Positions 25,377-33,039 are shown, counted from the first letter of the stretch. The stretch: 64,000 bases of DNA from Acidobacteria bacterium Ga0077534 (GCA_001464455.1 LNEI01000001.1:1-64000), one strand, 5' to 3'. Notes: generated by a model not told the origin, from the sequence alone. A program made the numbers and translations.

Positions 25377-25559
25377 CGTGGAACTCCCCTGAAGTTTTCT
25401 ACTTCGAATATACCGCCGAACCGCGATGCGTTTCAACGCCGGTGGTTTGACGAAGGGCGGCGATATGAGGTTGGCGAGAAAGCGGTCGACGCGATAAAGA
25501 AAAAGCTTTCATCTGCGAAGTCCGGTGAGTATAATGAAGTTGCGATCGCGGCGTTCCTG

Positions 25560-25569
25560 CCCCCCCCCC
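25560..25569. repeat. C10 homopolymer tract
   Basis: Ten consecutive C residues, followed shortly by another C5, lie 14 nt before the ATG of the small exported protein gene at 25583. Such tracts can vary by slippage or be miscounted in assembly. Confidence 0.8.
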
Positions 25570-25582
25570 GCAAAACCCCCAG

Positions 25583-25918
25583 ATGAAAAAAATACTGCTA
25601 TCGATTCTGCCGCTCTTCGCCGCGCTTCTTTTCACAGGCGATCTGTATTCTCAATCCACACGGTCGTCGAGCCAGGATTCGTCGTCGCTCGCTTCTTCGC
25701 TGGCCCGGGGAACGGGCAAGGCTGCGATCATCGTTGTTGGATCCGCAGCCGAGGCCACCTGGGTGACGACAAAGTTTACAGCCAAACACATGGTGAAACC
25801 GGTTGCCAAGACCATTTTCTTGAAGGCGATACCGAAAGCAACCCTATTTGCGATAAAGCGGTCACCGGCAGTTACGAAAAAGATAGCTCCGACCCTGCTA
25901 AAGATCGCACTGCTTTAG
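25583..25918 (+). CDS. Small basic exported protein
   Basis: A 111-residue protein with signal peptide KKILLSILPLFAALLFTGDLYSQ, then a Ser-rich linker. A Lys- and Ala-rich amphipathic body without acidic residues follows (EATWVTTKFTAKHMVKPVAK and on). It resembles in style the Trp/Lys-rich proteins at 32094 and 32541 but lacks their GTKWV repeats. The function is unknown; cell-envelope or polyanion binding is possible. No Shine-Dalgarno exists: the upstream sequence is C-rich with a C10 tract, so expression may depend on tract length. It converges on the lipoprotein gene with a 3-nt gap. Confidence 0.6.
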   Translation: MKKILLSILPLFAALLFTGDLYSQSTRSSSQDSSSLASSLARGTGKAAIIVVGSAAEATWVTTKFTAKHMVKPVAKTIFLKAIPKATLFAIKRSPAVTKKIAPTLLKIALL

Positions 25919-25921
25919 CCG

Positions 25922-26284
25922 TTATTTCAGCGTCAGGATCGCACCCGTCTTCTCGAAGTCGTAAATATAAAGCTCGAGCGATTTGCCGTCCTTTTGAAAC
26001 TCGACCTTTGCTGCGCCGTCTTCTTGTTTCCCACCGACCGGTTTCCAGCCGGCGGCGATCAGCGCCATCTGATAGGCCGATAGGACAGTCGGTTTGTCGT
26101 CCGGGTGGACAACCTTTAGCTCCGTCGGCGTGCTTCCCCAAACGCGTGCTCGCTCCTTGATGGGCAGATTCATCGAATCCCATGGCGCGGTAACCGCAAC
26201 CGCGGCAGGGCCGCTGGAACCGCAAGCCGCTGCAAATGCGAGCGAAAAAAGAACGATCGAGACAAGGATGATATGGTTTTTCAT
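25922..26284 (-). CDS. Small lipoprotein of unknown function
   Basis: About 120 residues from ATG 26284; a GTG two codons upstream is less likely. The signal peptide ends in a lipobox FAAAC followed by GSSG, so Cys becomes the lipidated N-terminus. The mature part has an alpha/beta feel (ERARVWGSTPTELKVV, then SAYQMALIAAGWKPVGG) and ends in beta-strand-like YIYDFEKTGAILTLK. I do not recognise a domain. The small mature size suggests a single small fold tethered to the membrane. Confidence 0.72.
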   Translation of the reverse strand: MKNHIILVSIVLFSLAFAAACGSSGPAAVAVTAPWDSMNLPIKERARVWGSTPTELKVVHPDDKPTVLSAYQMALIAAGWKPVGGKQEDGAAKVEFQKDGKSLELYIYDFEKTGAILTLK

Positions 26285-26309
26285 AAGCACATTAGATTGT
26301 CCGAAGACA

Positions 26310-26936
26310 TTAAGAAATGGACGTCAGGACCTCATAGTCGCGTTGGGCCGCGCGGATGACCTCGTACGCTTCGGCCCGCCCGTACGAGTAGGCGATCTCG
26401 CAGATGTTCGGTTCATCGGGCAAGCTTTTATATGTCAGAAAATAATGCTCGAAGCGTTCAAGGATCCCCTTTGGCAGCTGAGAGATTTCCCTGTACTGCT
26501 CAAAGACCTTATCGCCCTTTAGTACCGCAATGATCTTATCATCGGCCTCGCCGCCATCTATGAGGCAGAAACCGCCGATCGGCGTCGCCTTTAGAATGAT
26601 GTCGCCACGCGGAATATGGTGCTCGCTCAAAACAAGAATGTCGAGCGGGTCGCCGTCGCCTTTTTCGATGGATCTACCGGATTTTGTTCGGGCCATCGCG
26701 GCGATATTCTCGGCACAGTAAGTTTGCGGAATGAATCCGTAGTTTGCCGGTACGACGTTTGAGTATTGCTGCGGCCGGTCTATCTTAAGATAGCCAGTCT
26801 GTTTATCGACCTCGTACTTTACCGTGTCGCGCGGAACGATCTCGATAAAAACCGTTACCGTTTCTGGAGCGTCGTCACCGACCGTGATGCCGTGCCACGG
26901 GTGAGCCTTGTTTTTACTGAATCTGGAATTGATCAT
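26310..26936 (-). CDS. ppa: Inorganic pyrophosphatase (family I)
   Basis: A 208-residue soluble pyrophosphatase that hydrolyses PPi to two phosphates with Mg2+. Signatures include EIVPRDTVKYEVDKQTG, YGFIPQTYC and the metal-binding DGDPLDILVL with the Asp cluster. LIDGGEADDKIIAVL supplies further acidic ligands. The N-terminal segment NKAHPWHGI is typical of the PPases that start with a short HPW extension. The enzyme pulls biosynthetic reactions such as aminoacyl-tRNA synthesis. The gene is divergent from the crotonase-like gene, 47 nt away. Confidence 0.95.
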   Translation of the reverse strand: MINSRFSKNKAHPWHGITVGDDAPETVTVFIEIVPRDTVKYEVDKQTGYLKIDRPQQYSNVVPANYGFIPQTYCAENIAAMARTKSGRSIEKGDGDPLDILVLSEHHIPRGDIILKATPIGGFCLIDGGEADDKIIAVLKGDKVFEQYREISQLPKGILERFEHYFLTYKSLPDEPNICEIAYSYGRAEAYEVIRAAQRDYEVLTSIS

Positions 26937-26983
26937 CTGCTCCGAGCCAAGGAATCGGTTCGTAACTGATATTATTTAGGTCT

Positions 26984-27583
26984 GTGGCAATAAAGTCTAA
27001 CGAACTGGAGACAATTGAAGCTCAAGACGCTCTGATCATACGTTTTACGCGGCAAGAGATACGGAGTCCGTTGTCAGTGACGGTGCTGGACCAGTTGAAA
27101 GTGCTTCTCGGCAGTTCGGCTGCTGAAAGGTTTTCATGCATTGTATTTACGGGCACAGGAAATAGCTTTGCGTCCGGAGCAGATCTGCGGGAGATAGCTG
27201 ATCTGTCCGGCGAACGCGTAAGACAGTTTGCCGGAAAAGGTCAAGACCTGATGAAGCAGGTAACGGCGATGCCGCAGCGGACATTTGCCGCGATCAACGG
27301 GTACTGTTTCGGCGGGGCGTTAGATCTGGCTTTAGCTTGTGATCATCGAATAGCTTCACCTGCCGCGAAGTTTGCCCATCCCGGCACCGGGCTCGGTATT
27401 ATCACCGGTTGGGGCGGTACGCAGCGGTTGCCGCGACTGATCGGGCAGGCTAACGCGCTTGAGATGTTTTTTACGGCTTCGCCGATCGACGCTCAGCGGG
27501 GATTCGACATCGGGCTTGTCGATCTGGTTGCGGATGATATATTTAGAAATGAGCTTCTCGATATCGGCCAGGAGGTTTTATGA
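26984..27583 (+). CDS. Short crotonase-family protein
   Basis: A 199-residue enoyl-CoA hydratase/isomerase-like protein with a GTG start preceded by TTTAGG. The oxyanion-hole motifs are present (FASGADLREI and INGYCFGGALDLALACDHRIA). The first catalytic Glu, normally in PEI before LGI, is replaced (HPGTGLGII), while the Glu of the ALEMFFT helix remains. The protein stops about 60 residues early, lacking the C-terminal helical trimer segment. It may be a non-hydratase crotonase or a degenerate copy. The stop overlaps the next start (ATGA), so the two are translationally coupled. Confidence 0.82.
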   Translation: MAIKSNELETIEAQDALIIRFTRQEIRSPLSVTVLDQLKVLLGSSAAERFSCIVFTGTGNSFASGADLREIADLSGERVRQFAGKGQDLMKQVTAMPQRTFAAINGYCFGGALDLALACDHRIASPAAKFAHPGTGLGIITGWGGTQRLPRLIGQANALEMFFTASPIDAQRGFDIGLVDLVADDIFRNELLDIGQEVL

Positions 27584-28296
27584 AGAAATTTGTCGTAGCA
27601 CTTTTCGGTCTCAAGATCTGGCTCCTGCTCGTCTTCGCAACGCTTTTCTTTCCAGCCTATACAGCTGAAGCCGAGCGTATCGAGGCCGCACCGACACCCA
27701 CACCCGCGGCAACAGCGGCAGACAAAACAACACGAAAGACCAGCGAACCCTACACCGGTGATCTTTCGATATTTGAGGATGCCGAGCGGGCCAAGAACCT
27801 CCAGATCGACCGCGTGATGGATCTGCTCGGGATCGGCGAGAAGAAGACGGTCGCTGACATCGGGGCCGGATCGGGATGGTTTACCGTACGAGCTGCCAAA
27901 CGGGTCGGAAACGAGGGACAGGTGTTCGCGGTCGAGATAAATCAGGAGTTTATCGATCACATCAATAAACGAGCAAAATCCGAAGGCTTTTCGAACATCA
28001 AGACCGTACTTAGCAAGCCCGACGATCCGATGCTGCCTGCAAATTCGGTCGATGCGGTCTTGATCCTAAAAACCTATCACGAGATCGCCGAGCCCGTGAT
28101 CCTAATGAAAAAGCTAAAGGCAGCCATGAGGAAAGGCGGCCTCGTTGGCATCATTGACCGAGACGGAAATGGAGCCGATCATGGACTCGATGCCGCGACG
28201 GTGATCCGCGAGATGAAGCAGGCGGGTTTCGCTCTGAAAGGGCAATACGATTTTGTAAAGCCCGATAACATGGACTACTTCCTAATTTTTGAATAG
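27580..28296 (+). CDS. Class I SAM methyltransferase with a signal peptide
   Basis: A 238-residue protein. It begins with a strong export signal (VVALFGLKIWLLLVFATLFFPAYTAEA) and a Pro/Thr-rich linker. A methyltransferase core follows with motif I VADIGAGSGWFT and post-I acid VFAVEI, then DAVLILKTYHEIAEP and GGLVGIIDRDGNGADHG. Export of a SAM-dependent enzyme is odd because SAM is cytoplasmic, though similar exported methyltransferase-like proteins are known. The signal may be an uncleaved anchor, leaving the domain unable to work unless it faces the cytoplasm. The substrate is unknown. It is coupled to the upstream crotonase gene and lies 6 nt before the AtuA C-domain gene. Confidence 0.82.
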   Translation: MKKFVVALFGLKIWLLLVFATLFFPAYTAEAERIEAAPTPTPAATAADKTTRKTSEPYTGDLSIFEDAERAKNLQIDRVMDLLGIGEKKTVADIGAGSGWFTVRAAKRVGNEGQVFAVEINQEFIDHINKRAKSEGFSNIKTVLSKPDDPMLPANSVDAVLILKTYHEIAEPVILMKKLKAAMRKGGLVGIIDRDGNGADHGLDAATVIREMKQAGFALKGQYDFVKPDNMDYFLIFE

Positions 28297-28302
28297 ACCG
28301 AT

Positions 28303-28638
28303 ATGCAGATCCAACTAGTTAGAATTGCCCACGCCCGCTCGGGCGATAAGGGCGACACCGCGAATGTGGGGCTGATCGCCCTCAAACCCGAATATTACTC
28401 GACCCTCGTCCGCGAGGTAACCGCCGAACGCGTTAAACAGCATTTCGGTGAAATGGTCAAAGGCGATGTCGAACGTTTTGAATTGCCAAATCTCAACGCC
28501 CTTAACTTTCTCCTTCACGGCAGCCTCGGCGGAGGCGGCACCCTCAGCCTGATGACCGATGCCCAGGGCAAGACCTTTTCGACAGCGTTGCTGCGAATGT
28601 TCATCGACGTGCCCGAAGAGGTTTTAGCCACGAATTAA
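28303..28638 (+). CDS. AtuA C-terminal domain as a separate protein
   Basis: A 111-residue protein beginning IQLVRIAHARSGDKGDTANVG, the signature of the small domain found at the C-terminus of acyclic-terpene-utilisation AtuA proteins or encoded beside them. The large AtuA domain is encoded separately at 30582 on the other strand. Atu/liu pathways break down isoprenoid or leucine-derived acyl-CoAs. The last codons (LATN and stop) lie inside a palindromic repeat that continues into the gap, so the natural C-terminus may have been replaced. Confidence 0.85.
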   Translation: MQIQLVRIAHARSGDKGDTANVGLIALKPEYYSTLVREVTAERVKQHFGEMVKGDVERFELPNLNALNFLLHGSLGGGGTLSLMTDAQGKTFSTALLRMFIDVPEEVLATN

Positions 28639-28693
28639 CACCAATGGACACTAATAAGAGGCTCCTAAAATTCGTGTAATTGCAATTCGTGGC
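28627..28693. repeat. Inverted-repeat element with GCCACGAATT ends
   Basis: GCCACGAATT (28627-28636) and AATTCGTGGC (28684-28693) are perfect inverted repeats bounding a 67-bp unit that contains another TTCGTGTAATT. It covers the last codons of the AtuA C-domain gene and reaches to 11 nt before the next ATG. I recall similar ATTCGTGGC-type intergenic repeats in other genomes; copy number here is unknown. Confidence 0.6.
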
Positions 28694-28703
28694 AAAGAGT
28701 CTT

Positions 28704-29465
28704 ATGTCTGTAGTTCTATCGACAACTGAAGATGCGATCCGCGTGCTGACGCTCAATCGGCCGGATAAACGCAATGCGCTGAACGATGAGCTGATCGCCG
28801 CGTTGAAAATGGCGTTGAGCGAAGCGGATGCGGATGAGGGCGTGAAGTGCATCGTCATTCGCGGTGCGGGAAAGGATTTCTGTTCCGGGGCAGACCTTTC
28901 GGCTTTGCAAAAGATCGCGACGGCTTCGTACGAAGAGAATCTCGAGGACGCTCGTTCGCTCGGAGAGTTGTACAAACTGATCCGTCGAGTCCGTCAGCCT
29001 GTTATCGCTGCGGTGAAGGGAAGGGCGTTGGCAGGTGGTTTTGGCTTGGCCTTGGCGTGTGACCTGATCTTTGCACACGACGAAGCCCGGTTTGGATTTC
29101 CCGAGGTCAAGATCGGCTTTGTTCCCGCCATGGTCGCTGCGGTTGTGCGGAGAAATATGTCGGAGAAGGACGCATTTGCGATTCTCACATTAGGAAACGA
29201 GATCAGCGTAGCCGAACTCCACGACCGAGGCATCGTCGAAGCGATCATTCACGGCGAAGATTTCGACTCCGAGATCATCGCGATCGCCAAACAATACGAA
29301 AAACTCAGCGCCTCTGCCGTCCAAATGACCAAACGCCTGCTCTACGACATCGACACCCTAACATTCGACGCCGCCATCGAACACGGTGCCCAGGTAAACG
29401 CCACCGCCCGCATGACCGAAGATTGTCAGAGGGGAATCGCGAGGTTTTTGAAAGAGGTAATTTGA
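28704..29465 (+). CDS. Enoyl-CoA hydratase/isomerase family protein
   Basis: 253 residues from ATG 28704 with AAAGAG upstream; the longer ORF from TTG 28680 lies in the repeat element. Crotonase features are TLNRPDKRNALNDEL, FCSGADLSAL, AAVKGRALAGGFGLALACD and FGFPEVKIGFVPA with the first catalytic Glu. The position of the second Glu reads Ala (DAFAILTLG), as in some methylglutaconyl-CoA hydratase or other subgroup members. Its position beside AtuA-type genes suggests leucine or isoprenoid acyl-CoA catabolism, but the substrate is an inference. The stop overlaps the next TTG start. Confidence 0.9.
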   Translation: MSVVLSTTEDAIRVLTLNRPDKRNALNDELIAALKMALSEADADEGVKCIVIRGAGKDFCSGADLSALQKIATASYEENLEDARSLGELYKLIRRVRQPVIAAVKGRALAGGFGLALACDLIFAHDEARFGFPEVKIGFVPAMVAAVVRRNMSEKDAFAILTLGNEISVAELHDRGIVEAIIHGEDFDSEIIAIAKQYEKLSASAVQMTKRLLYDIDTLTFDAAIEHGAQVNATARMTEDCQRGIARFLKEVI

Positions 29466-29938
29466 AGCGATCTACGATAATAGTTTTCGCAGTCCTCGGA
29501 ATTGTGGCTCTTGCACTGCTCTATCCCAAGAAAGAGATTCTTGTCCCCGCAATGGAAATAGCCGTAAGATCCGATTCATCTACGCCGCTTGCGGACCTTG
29601 AAGTAAGTCGTAATTGGAATCATTATCTTGGATCGGGATGGAGGTCCAGAGTCACTCGACCCGATTCCGACGGCAAGGTACGCTTCGTTGAAGTAAGCCG
29701 TCGATTGCCATTAATTGTCAAAGCTTTCTACACGGTTTGGTCGCCGATAGCAGAACATCAGTATCCCGGCGGTGCAGGAAGTATTAATGCTCGCGATACC
29801 AACAATTACAGAATATGGCAGCGAATCGACTTTGACGATCGAAATTGCTGTCCAACAGAAATCACAGTTTCATTGCATCCGCCTGGCGACGAACTAGATT
29901 CTACCTTTATATTTGGTGACATAGATCCGAACGAATAG
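29462..29938 (+). CDS. Membrane-anchored protein of unknown function
   Basis: 158 residues from TTG 29462, which overlaps the crotonase stop (TTGA) and has AGAGG at ideal distance. Earlier in-frame codons lie within the crotonase gene. A signal anchor (STIIVFAVLGIVALALLY) leads to a soluble beta-rich region with Trp- and Tyr-rich segments, an RDTNNYRIWQRIDFDD stretch and vicinal Cys (NCCPTE). I recognise no family. It is followed by a hairpin terminator. Confidence 0.6.
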   Translation: MKRSTIIVFAVLGIVALALLYPKKEILVPAMEIAVRSDSSTPLADLEVSRNWNHYLGSGWRSRVTRPDSDGKVRFVEVSRRLPLIVKAFYTVWSPIAEHQYPGGAGSINARDTNNYRIWQRIDFDDRNCCPTEITVSLHPPGDELDSTFIFGDIDPNE

Positions 29939-29963
29939 CCTTAACTCCAGAAGCTTTATAAGA

Positions 29964-29991
29964 AGCCCCGAACGTTTCGACGTTAGGGGCT
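29964..29991 (+). terminator. Terminator hairpin
   Basis: AGCCCC/GGGGCT (6 bp), a single mismatch and AACG/CGTT (4 bp) form a stem around TTTCGA, followed by CTTGCTTGTTG. It lies 25 nt after the stop at 29938. Confidence 0.55.
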
Positions 29992-30037
29992 CTTGCTTGT
30001 TGATTAGTAGTGGAACGGACAAAGTGGTTCGTCCGTG

Positions 30038-30370
30038 CTAGGAAGCAGAAGCTCGCGACGGGAGCGGTTTTTCGTAGGGTTTTCGGGCCTTTAGAAAGAT
30101 GGTGCGGATGATGACGCGGCCTGGTTCGGCGCCGTGTTCGAGGTCAAATTGGTACGTGTAGTGCCCGGCAGATATGCGCTTGCAGACATCGTCGGCCAGA
30201 TGAAATGTGATGGCATCAGCAAATTTTCCGAGGCCTTCATCAGCGTGGCCGAGCAGTTCATTCTCATCGCCTAACAGGTAAACCGGCACATTCTCCGTTA
30301 AGAGTTCGCACTTTGGGTAAAGATCGCCTAGAACGTGTCTTCGTGATAACGATAAGGGGCTAAATGACAT
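30038..30370 (-). CDS. Small hypothetical protein
   Basis: A 110-residue soluble protein with no signal peptide and no recognised domain. The sequence mixes charged and hydrophobic residues normally (LLGHADEGLGKFADAITFHL, then YTYQFDLEHGAEPGRVIIRT) and ends with a basic Ser/Arg tail. The beta-strand-like centre suggests a compact fold. It has no obvious operon partner: 211 nt of non-coding sequence precede it and it converges on the plus-strand terminator at 29964. Confidence 0.6.
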   Translation of the reverse strand: MSFSPLSLSRRHVLGDLYPKCELLTENVPVYLLGDENELLGHADEGLGKFADAITFHLADDVCKRISAGHYTYQFDLEHGAEPGRVIIRTIFLKARKPYEKPLPSRASAS

Positions 30371-30581
30371 TTTATTGCTCCGTCCTAAAGGAAAATCTGG
30401 TTGCGTGATCGTCTATCGAGCAACCTTTCGTTTCCAAATAAAAAGCCCGCTCTCAAACCTATCCAAAACCGTTAAAGACGAAGCGTAATGGCTCAATCAA
30501 GAACCTTACGAGAGAAGGGGTGACACTGGTACAGTGACACGGATACGCCGTATTTGCAAGGTCTCGAAGCCCTGCACTCGA

Positions 30582-32012
30582 TCACGCCTCAATAATGGCT
30601 ACCTGAGTTTCGATCAGGGACTTTGGGATCAAGGCTGGAAAATAGGCCATGATCTCCTCAACCTTTGGCCGCCCTCCGGCGAAACCCGTAACCGCCGGGG
30701 GGCCGGTTAGGATCAACGGCGCGATCTCTTTGGTAAACCTTTCCACATCGGCTTTGCTCTGGCCGTGTACGCCGATTCGGAACTGTACTTCGGGGATATC
30801 AGAGAGGTCGCGTGCTGGGCCAACCACCCCGTCAGCCGAAGCGGCTGCCACCCCTCCTTCAAAAGGAGGGGAGCTGAGAGCCAAGTGACCATGCGTGGCG
30901 TTGACGCCGACGAACTCGGTTAAGATCGTGTCAAATTTTAACCCTAATCGATCCAGTCGTTCACGGAGTATTCGGTCAGCCGCCTGAGCTTTTTCGTAGG
31001 CATCGGGCCATGAGTAGACGAGCGTGCCGACGGCTTTGTAGCCACCCGTGTAAGCGATCGAAACCTTGTAGAAATCCGTCTTCGGATTGCCCTTGATGCC
31101 AAATACGCGAACCTTGTTTTCCCCGGCGGGCTCAAGATTGATCGAAGAGAAATCGGCAACGACGTCTGGCGTTATGTACACCTTCGGATCCCCCATCTCG
31201 TAGAGAAGCTGCTCGGTCACGGACTGAACGTTAACGCGCCCGCCGGTTCCGTCGTGCTTGGTGACGATGAACGTGCCATCGGGCGAGGCTTCGACGATCG
31301 GGAAGCCGATGTTTGCCATGTCGGGGATATTTTGCCAATCATATTGGCAGTTGCCGCCGCTCGATTGGGCTCCGCATTCAATGATGTGGCCCGCGATCGT
31401 CCCTGCCGAGACCTTATCCCAATCATCAAAGCTCCAGCCAAATTCGTGCATCAGCGGGGCGAGGGTCAAGCCAGTATCAGTCAGGCGTCCGCCGACGATG
31501 ACGTTGGCACCTTTGCCTAATGCCTCGACTAGAGCTTCGGCTCCGAGATAGACATTAGCGGACTGAACCTTGTCACGGATCGCGGAAAGCGGTGTGCCAT
31601 CGTCCATCGAGTTGATCTCGACGCCCTGTGCCAAAAACGTGTCGAGCCTGTCCAAAATGTCATCGCCGGTAATAACCCCGATCTTGACCTTGCCGGAAAA
31701 GCCAAGCTCAGCAGCTACCTCTTTGATCGCAGCAGCGCAGCCCGGTACGTTAACGCCGCCGGCGTTCGACAGCACTTTGATATCTTTCTCGACACAATCG
31801 GGCAGGATCTCGCGCATCAGCGAGACAAAATCGCGTGCATAACCGGCGTTCGGATCACGCAGTTTTTGCTTTTGCACGATCGACATCGTTACCTCGGCGA
31901 GGTAATCGAGCATTAAATAGTCGATCGGCCCTTTGCGAACCTGATCGACCGGAGCCGTGAGCAGATCGCCCCAAAATCCCTGGCCACCGGCCACTCGAAC
32001 GGATGATTTCAT
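30582..32012 (-). CDS. AtuA family protein (DUF1446), large domain
   Basis: 476 residues from ATG 32012; upstream codons overlap the next intergenic region. The start [13 protein letters not shown] and the motifs [52 protein letters not shown] and [14 protein letters not shown] identify the acyclic-terpene-utilisation AtuA family. These proteins are encoded with acyl-CoA carboxylases in citronellol/geraniol or related pathways and have no settled enzymatic role. The small C-domain is a separate gene at 28303. About 18 residues near position 385-402 ([18 protein letters not shown]) are encoded by an inserted palindromic repeat in frame. Confidence 0.9.
   Translation of the reverse strand: MKSSVRVAGGQGFWGDLLTAPVDQVRKGPIDYLMLDYLAEVTMSIVQKQKLRDPNAGYARDFVSLMREILPDCVEKDIKVLSNAGGVNVPGCAAAIKEVAAELGFSGKVKIGVITGDDILDRLDTFLAQGVEINSMDDGTPLSAIRDKVQSANVYLGAEALVEALGKGANVIVGGRLTDTGLTLAPLMHEFGWSFDDWDKVSAGTIAGHIIECGAQSSGGNCQYDWQNIPDMANIGFPIVEASPDGTFIVTKHDGTGGRVNVQSVTEQLLYEMGDPKVYITPDVVADFSSINLEPAGENKVRVFGIKGNPKTDFYKVSIAYTGGYKAVGTLVYSWPDAYEKAQAADRILRERLDRLGLKFDTILTEFVGVNATHGHLALSSPPFEGGVAAASADGVVGPARDLSDIPEVQFRIGVHGQSKADVERFTKEIAPLILTGPPAVTGFAGGRPKVEEIMAYFPALIPKSLIETQVAIIEA
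30819..30874. repeat. Palindromic repeat inserted in frame in the AtuA gene
   Basis: Two perfect hairpins stand side by side: CAGCCG/CGGCTG (30833-30847, loop AAG) and CCCCTCCTT/AAGGAGGGG (30851-30871, loop CAA). Read in the AtuA frame the unit adds about 18 residues, [18 protein letters not shown], without a stop. Peptides of this type are familiar from genomes where intergenic repeats have entered ORFs. Confidence 0.7.
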
Positions 32013-32027
32013 AATGCTTTTAGTAGA

Positions 32028-32070
32028 CCAAACAAAGAAAAAGCGGTCAACCAACGTGGCCGACCGCTTT
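32028..32070 (-). terminator. Rho-independent terminator
   Basis: A perfect 9-bp stem (AAAGCGGTC with GACCGCTTT, 32040-32070) is followed on the minus strand by TTTCTTTGTTT. It ends the Trp/Lys-rich protein gene at 32094 before the AtuA gene. Confidence 0.75.
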
Positions 32071-32093
32071 CGAGATTAAGCAGGATCATTAAA

Positions 32094-32450
32094 TTAAGGC
32101 CGGCGGGCTGGTTTGCCCACGATCGCATTTCTGCCTTTGCGATAGACCCATTTTGTGCCGTTTGCGGTCTTGACCGCGACCCATTTTCCGCCCTTCCACG
32201 AATTGCTGGCGACCCATTTGGTGCCGGTCCACGTACGGTTTCCGATTGTTGTTCCAACACGGCGGCCCGTTCGGTATGTTTTCTTCGAACCGCGGGCAAC
32301 AGTTTTGCCGACGGTTTTCGAGGTACCGACAACTTTGTCGGCGGCCTTCTTCATCATCGAATCCTGAGCCGCGATATCTGCCGAGCCTGCAAATAATAAA
32401 AGAGCCGCGGCGACAGTCACAGAGACGATATATGCTTTAATTTTTCGCAT
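32094..32450 (-). CDS. Small exported Trp/Lys-rich repeat protein
   Basis: A 118-residue protein with signal peptide AYIVSVTVAAALLLFAGSADIAAQ. A basic body carries tandem motifs around Trp: TWTGTKWVASNSWKGGKWV, then GTKWVYRKGRNAIVG. It is a paralog of the next gene upstream (32541), sharing the order W-x-GTKWVAS-x-(S/T)WKGGKW-(V/I)-A...KWVYR-(K/E)G. No known domain is recognised. The very basic charge and Trp spacing suggest binding to envelope polysaccharide, nucleic acid or anionic lipid. A terminator follows. Confidence 0.7.
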   Translation of the reverse strand: MRKIKAYIVSVTVAAALLLFAGSADIAAQDSMMKKAADKVVGTSKTVGKTVARGSKKTYRTGRRVGTTIGNRTWTGTKWVASNSWKGGKWVAVKTANGTKWVYRKGRNAIVGKPARRP

Positions 32451-32540
32451 GATAGATAGTTCCCCTTAAGCAATTTGATCTTTACTGCGCCCTAATCCTA
32501 CCATTTTTGGCCAGCCATACAAAAGCGTCGATCCCGCCAC

Positions 32541-32984
32541 CTAAGGCTTTTTAACTTCTTCCCCGACGAGGATCTCTTTGCCCTCGCGGTAAACCCACTT
32601 CACGCTATCTACCGACTTCTCAGCGATCCACTTACCGCCTTTCCATGTCTTTGACGCTACCCATTTCGTGCCATCCCAGGTTTTCTCACCAACGGTGGTT
32701 CCTACACGTCGAACTGGCCCTGCGACCTTCTTGGCGGTATCGACTGATCTCTCACCAACATCCTCCGCTGTTTCTCCTGTAGTCTTAGCCGCCTTTTTCG
32801 TGCCTTTGACTGCTTTCTTGGTCAGGTCTTTGGTCTTGTCGGCGACCGCACTCGCGGCGTCCTTTGTTTTGTCGACGACCTTCTCGCCGACGTCTTTCAC
32901 CTTATCGACAACCTGCGACGATGCCGAACCGACTCCGAATAAAAGCATTGCACCGACAAAAATTACAGATATTAAATATTTCAT
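32541..32984 (-). CDS. Small exported protein, paralog of 32094
   Basis: A 147-residue protein with signal peptide YLISVIFVGAMLLFGVGSASSQ. A long amphipathic Lys/Asp/Ala/Val heptad-like stretch resembling late-embryogenesis-abundant (LEA) proteins occupies about residues 25-90. The C-terminal 60 residues are Trp/Lys repeats (TWDGTKWVASKTWKGGKWI, ending KWVYREGKEILVG). The tail matches the paralog at 32094 closely, while the LEA-like part is longer here. Function unknown; stress protection in the periplasm is a possibility. It is probably co-transcribed with 32094 (90-nt gap). Confidence 0.7.
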   Translation of the reverse strand: MKYLISVIFVGAMLLFGVGSASSQVVDKVKDVGEKVVDKTKDAASAVADKTKDLTKKAVKGTKKAAKTTGETAEDVGERSVDTAKKVAGPVRRVGTTVGEKTWDGTKWVASKTWKGGKWIAEKSVDSVKWVYREGKEILVGEEVKKP

Positions 32985-33039
32985 AATAAACTCCTACAAG
33001 TACAAAGCTATCATGAAAGGGTGAGCTGGGTATGTACGG

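Noticed and set aside
25365-25586. 73-codon plus-strand frame across the C10 tract
   Set aside because: It starts inside the M3 peptidase signal region on the other strand, has no ribosome-binding site and ends at the homopolymer.
30510-30545. GTGACAC direct/inverted repeat as an operator
   Set aside because: The two arms differ by one base, the unit occurs once and lies downstream of the AtuA stop rather than in a promoter region.
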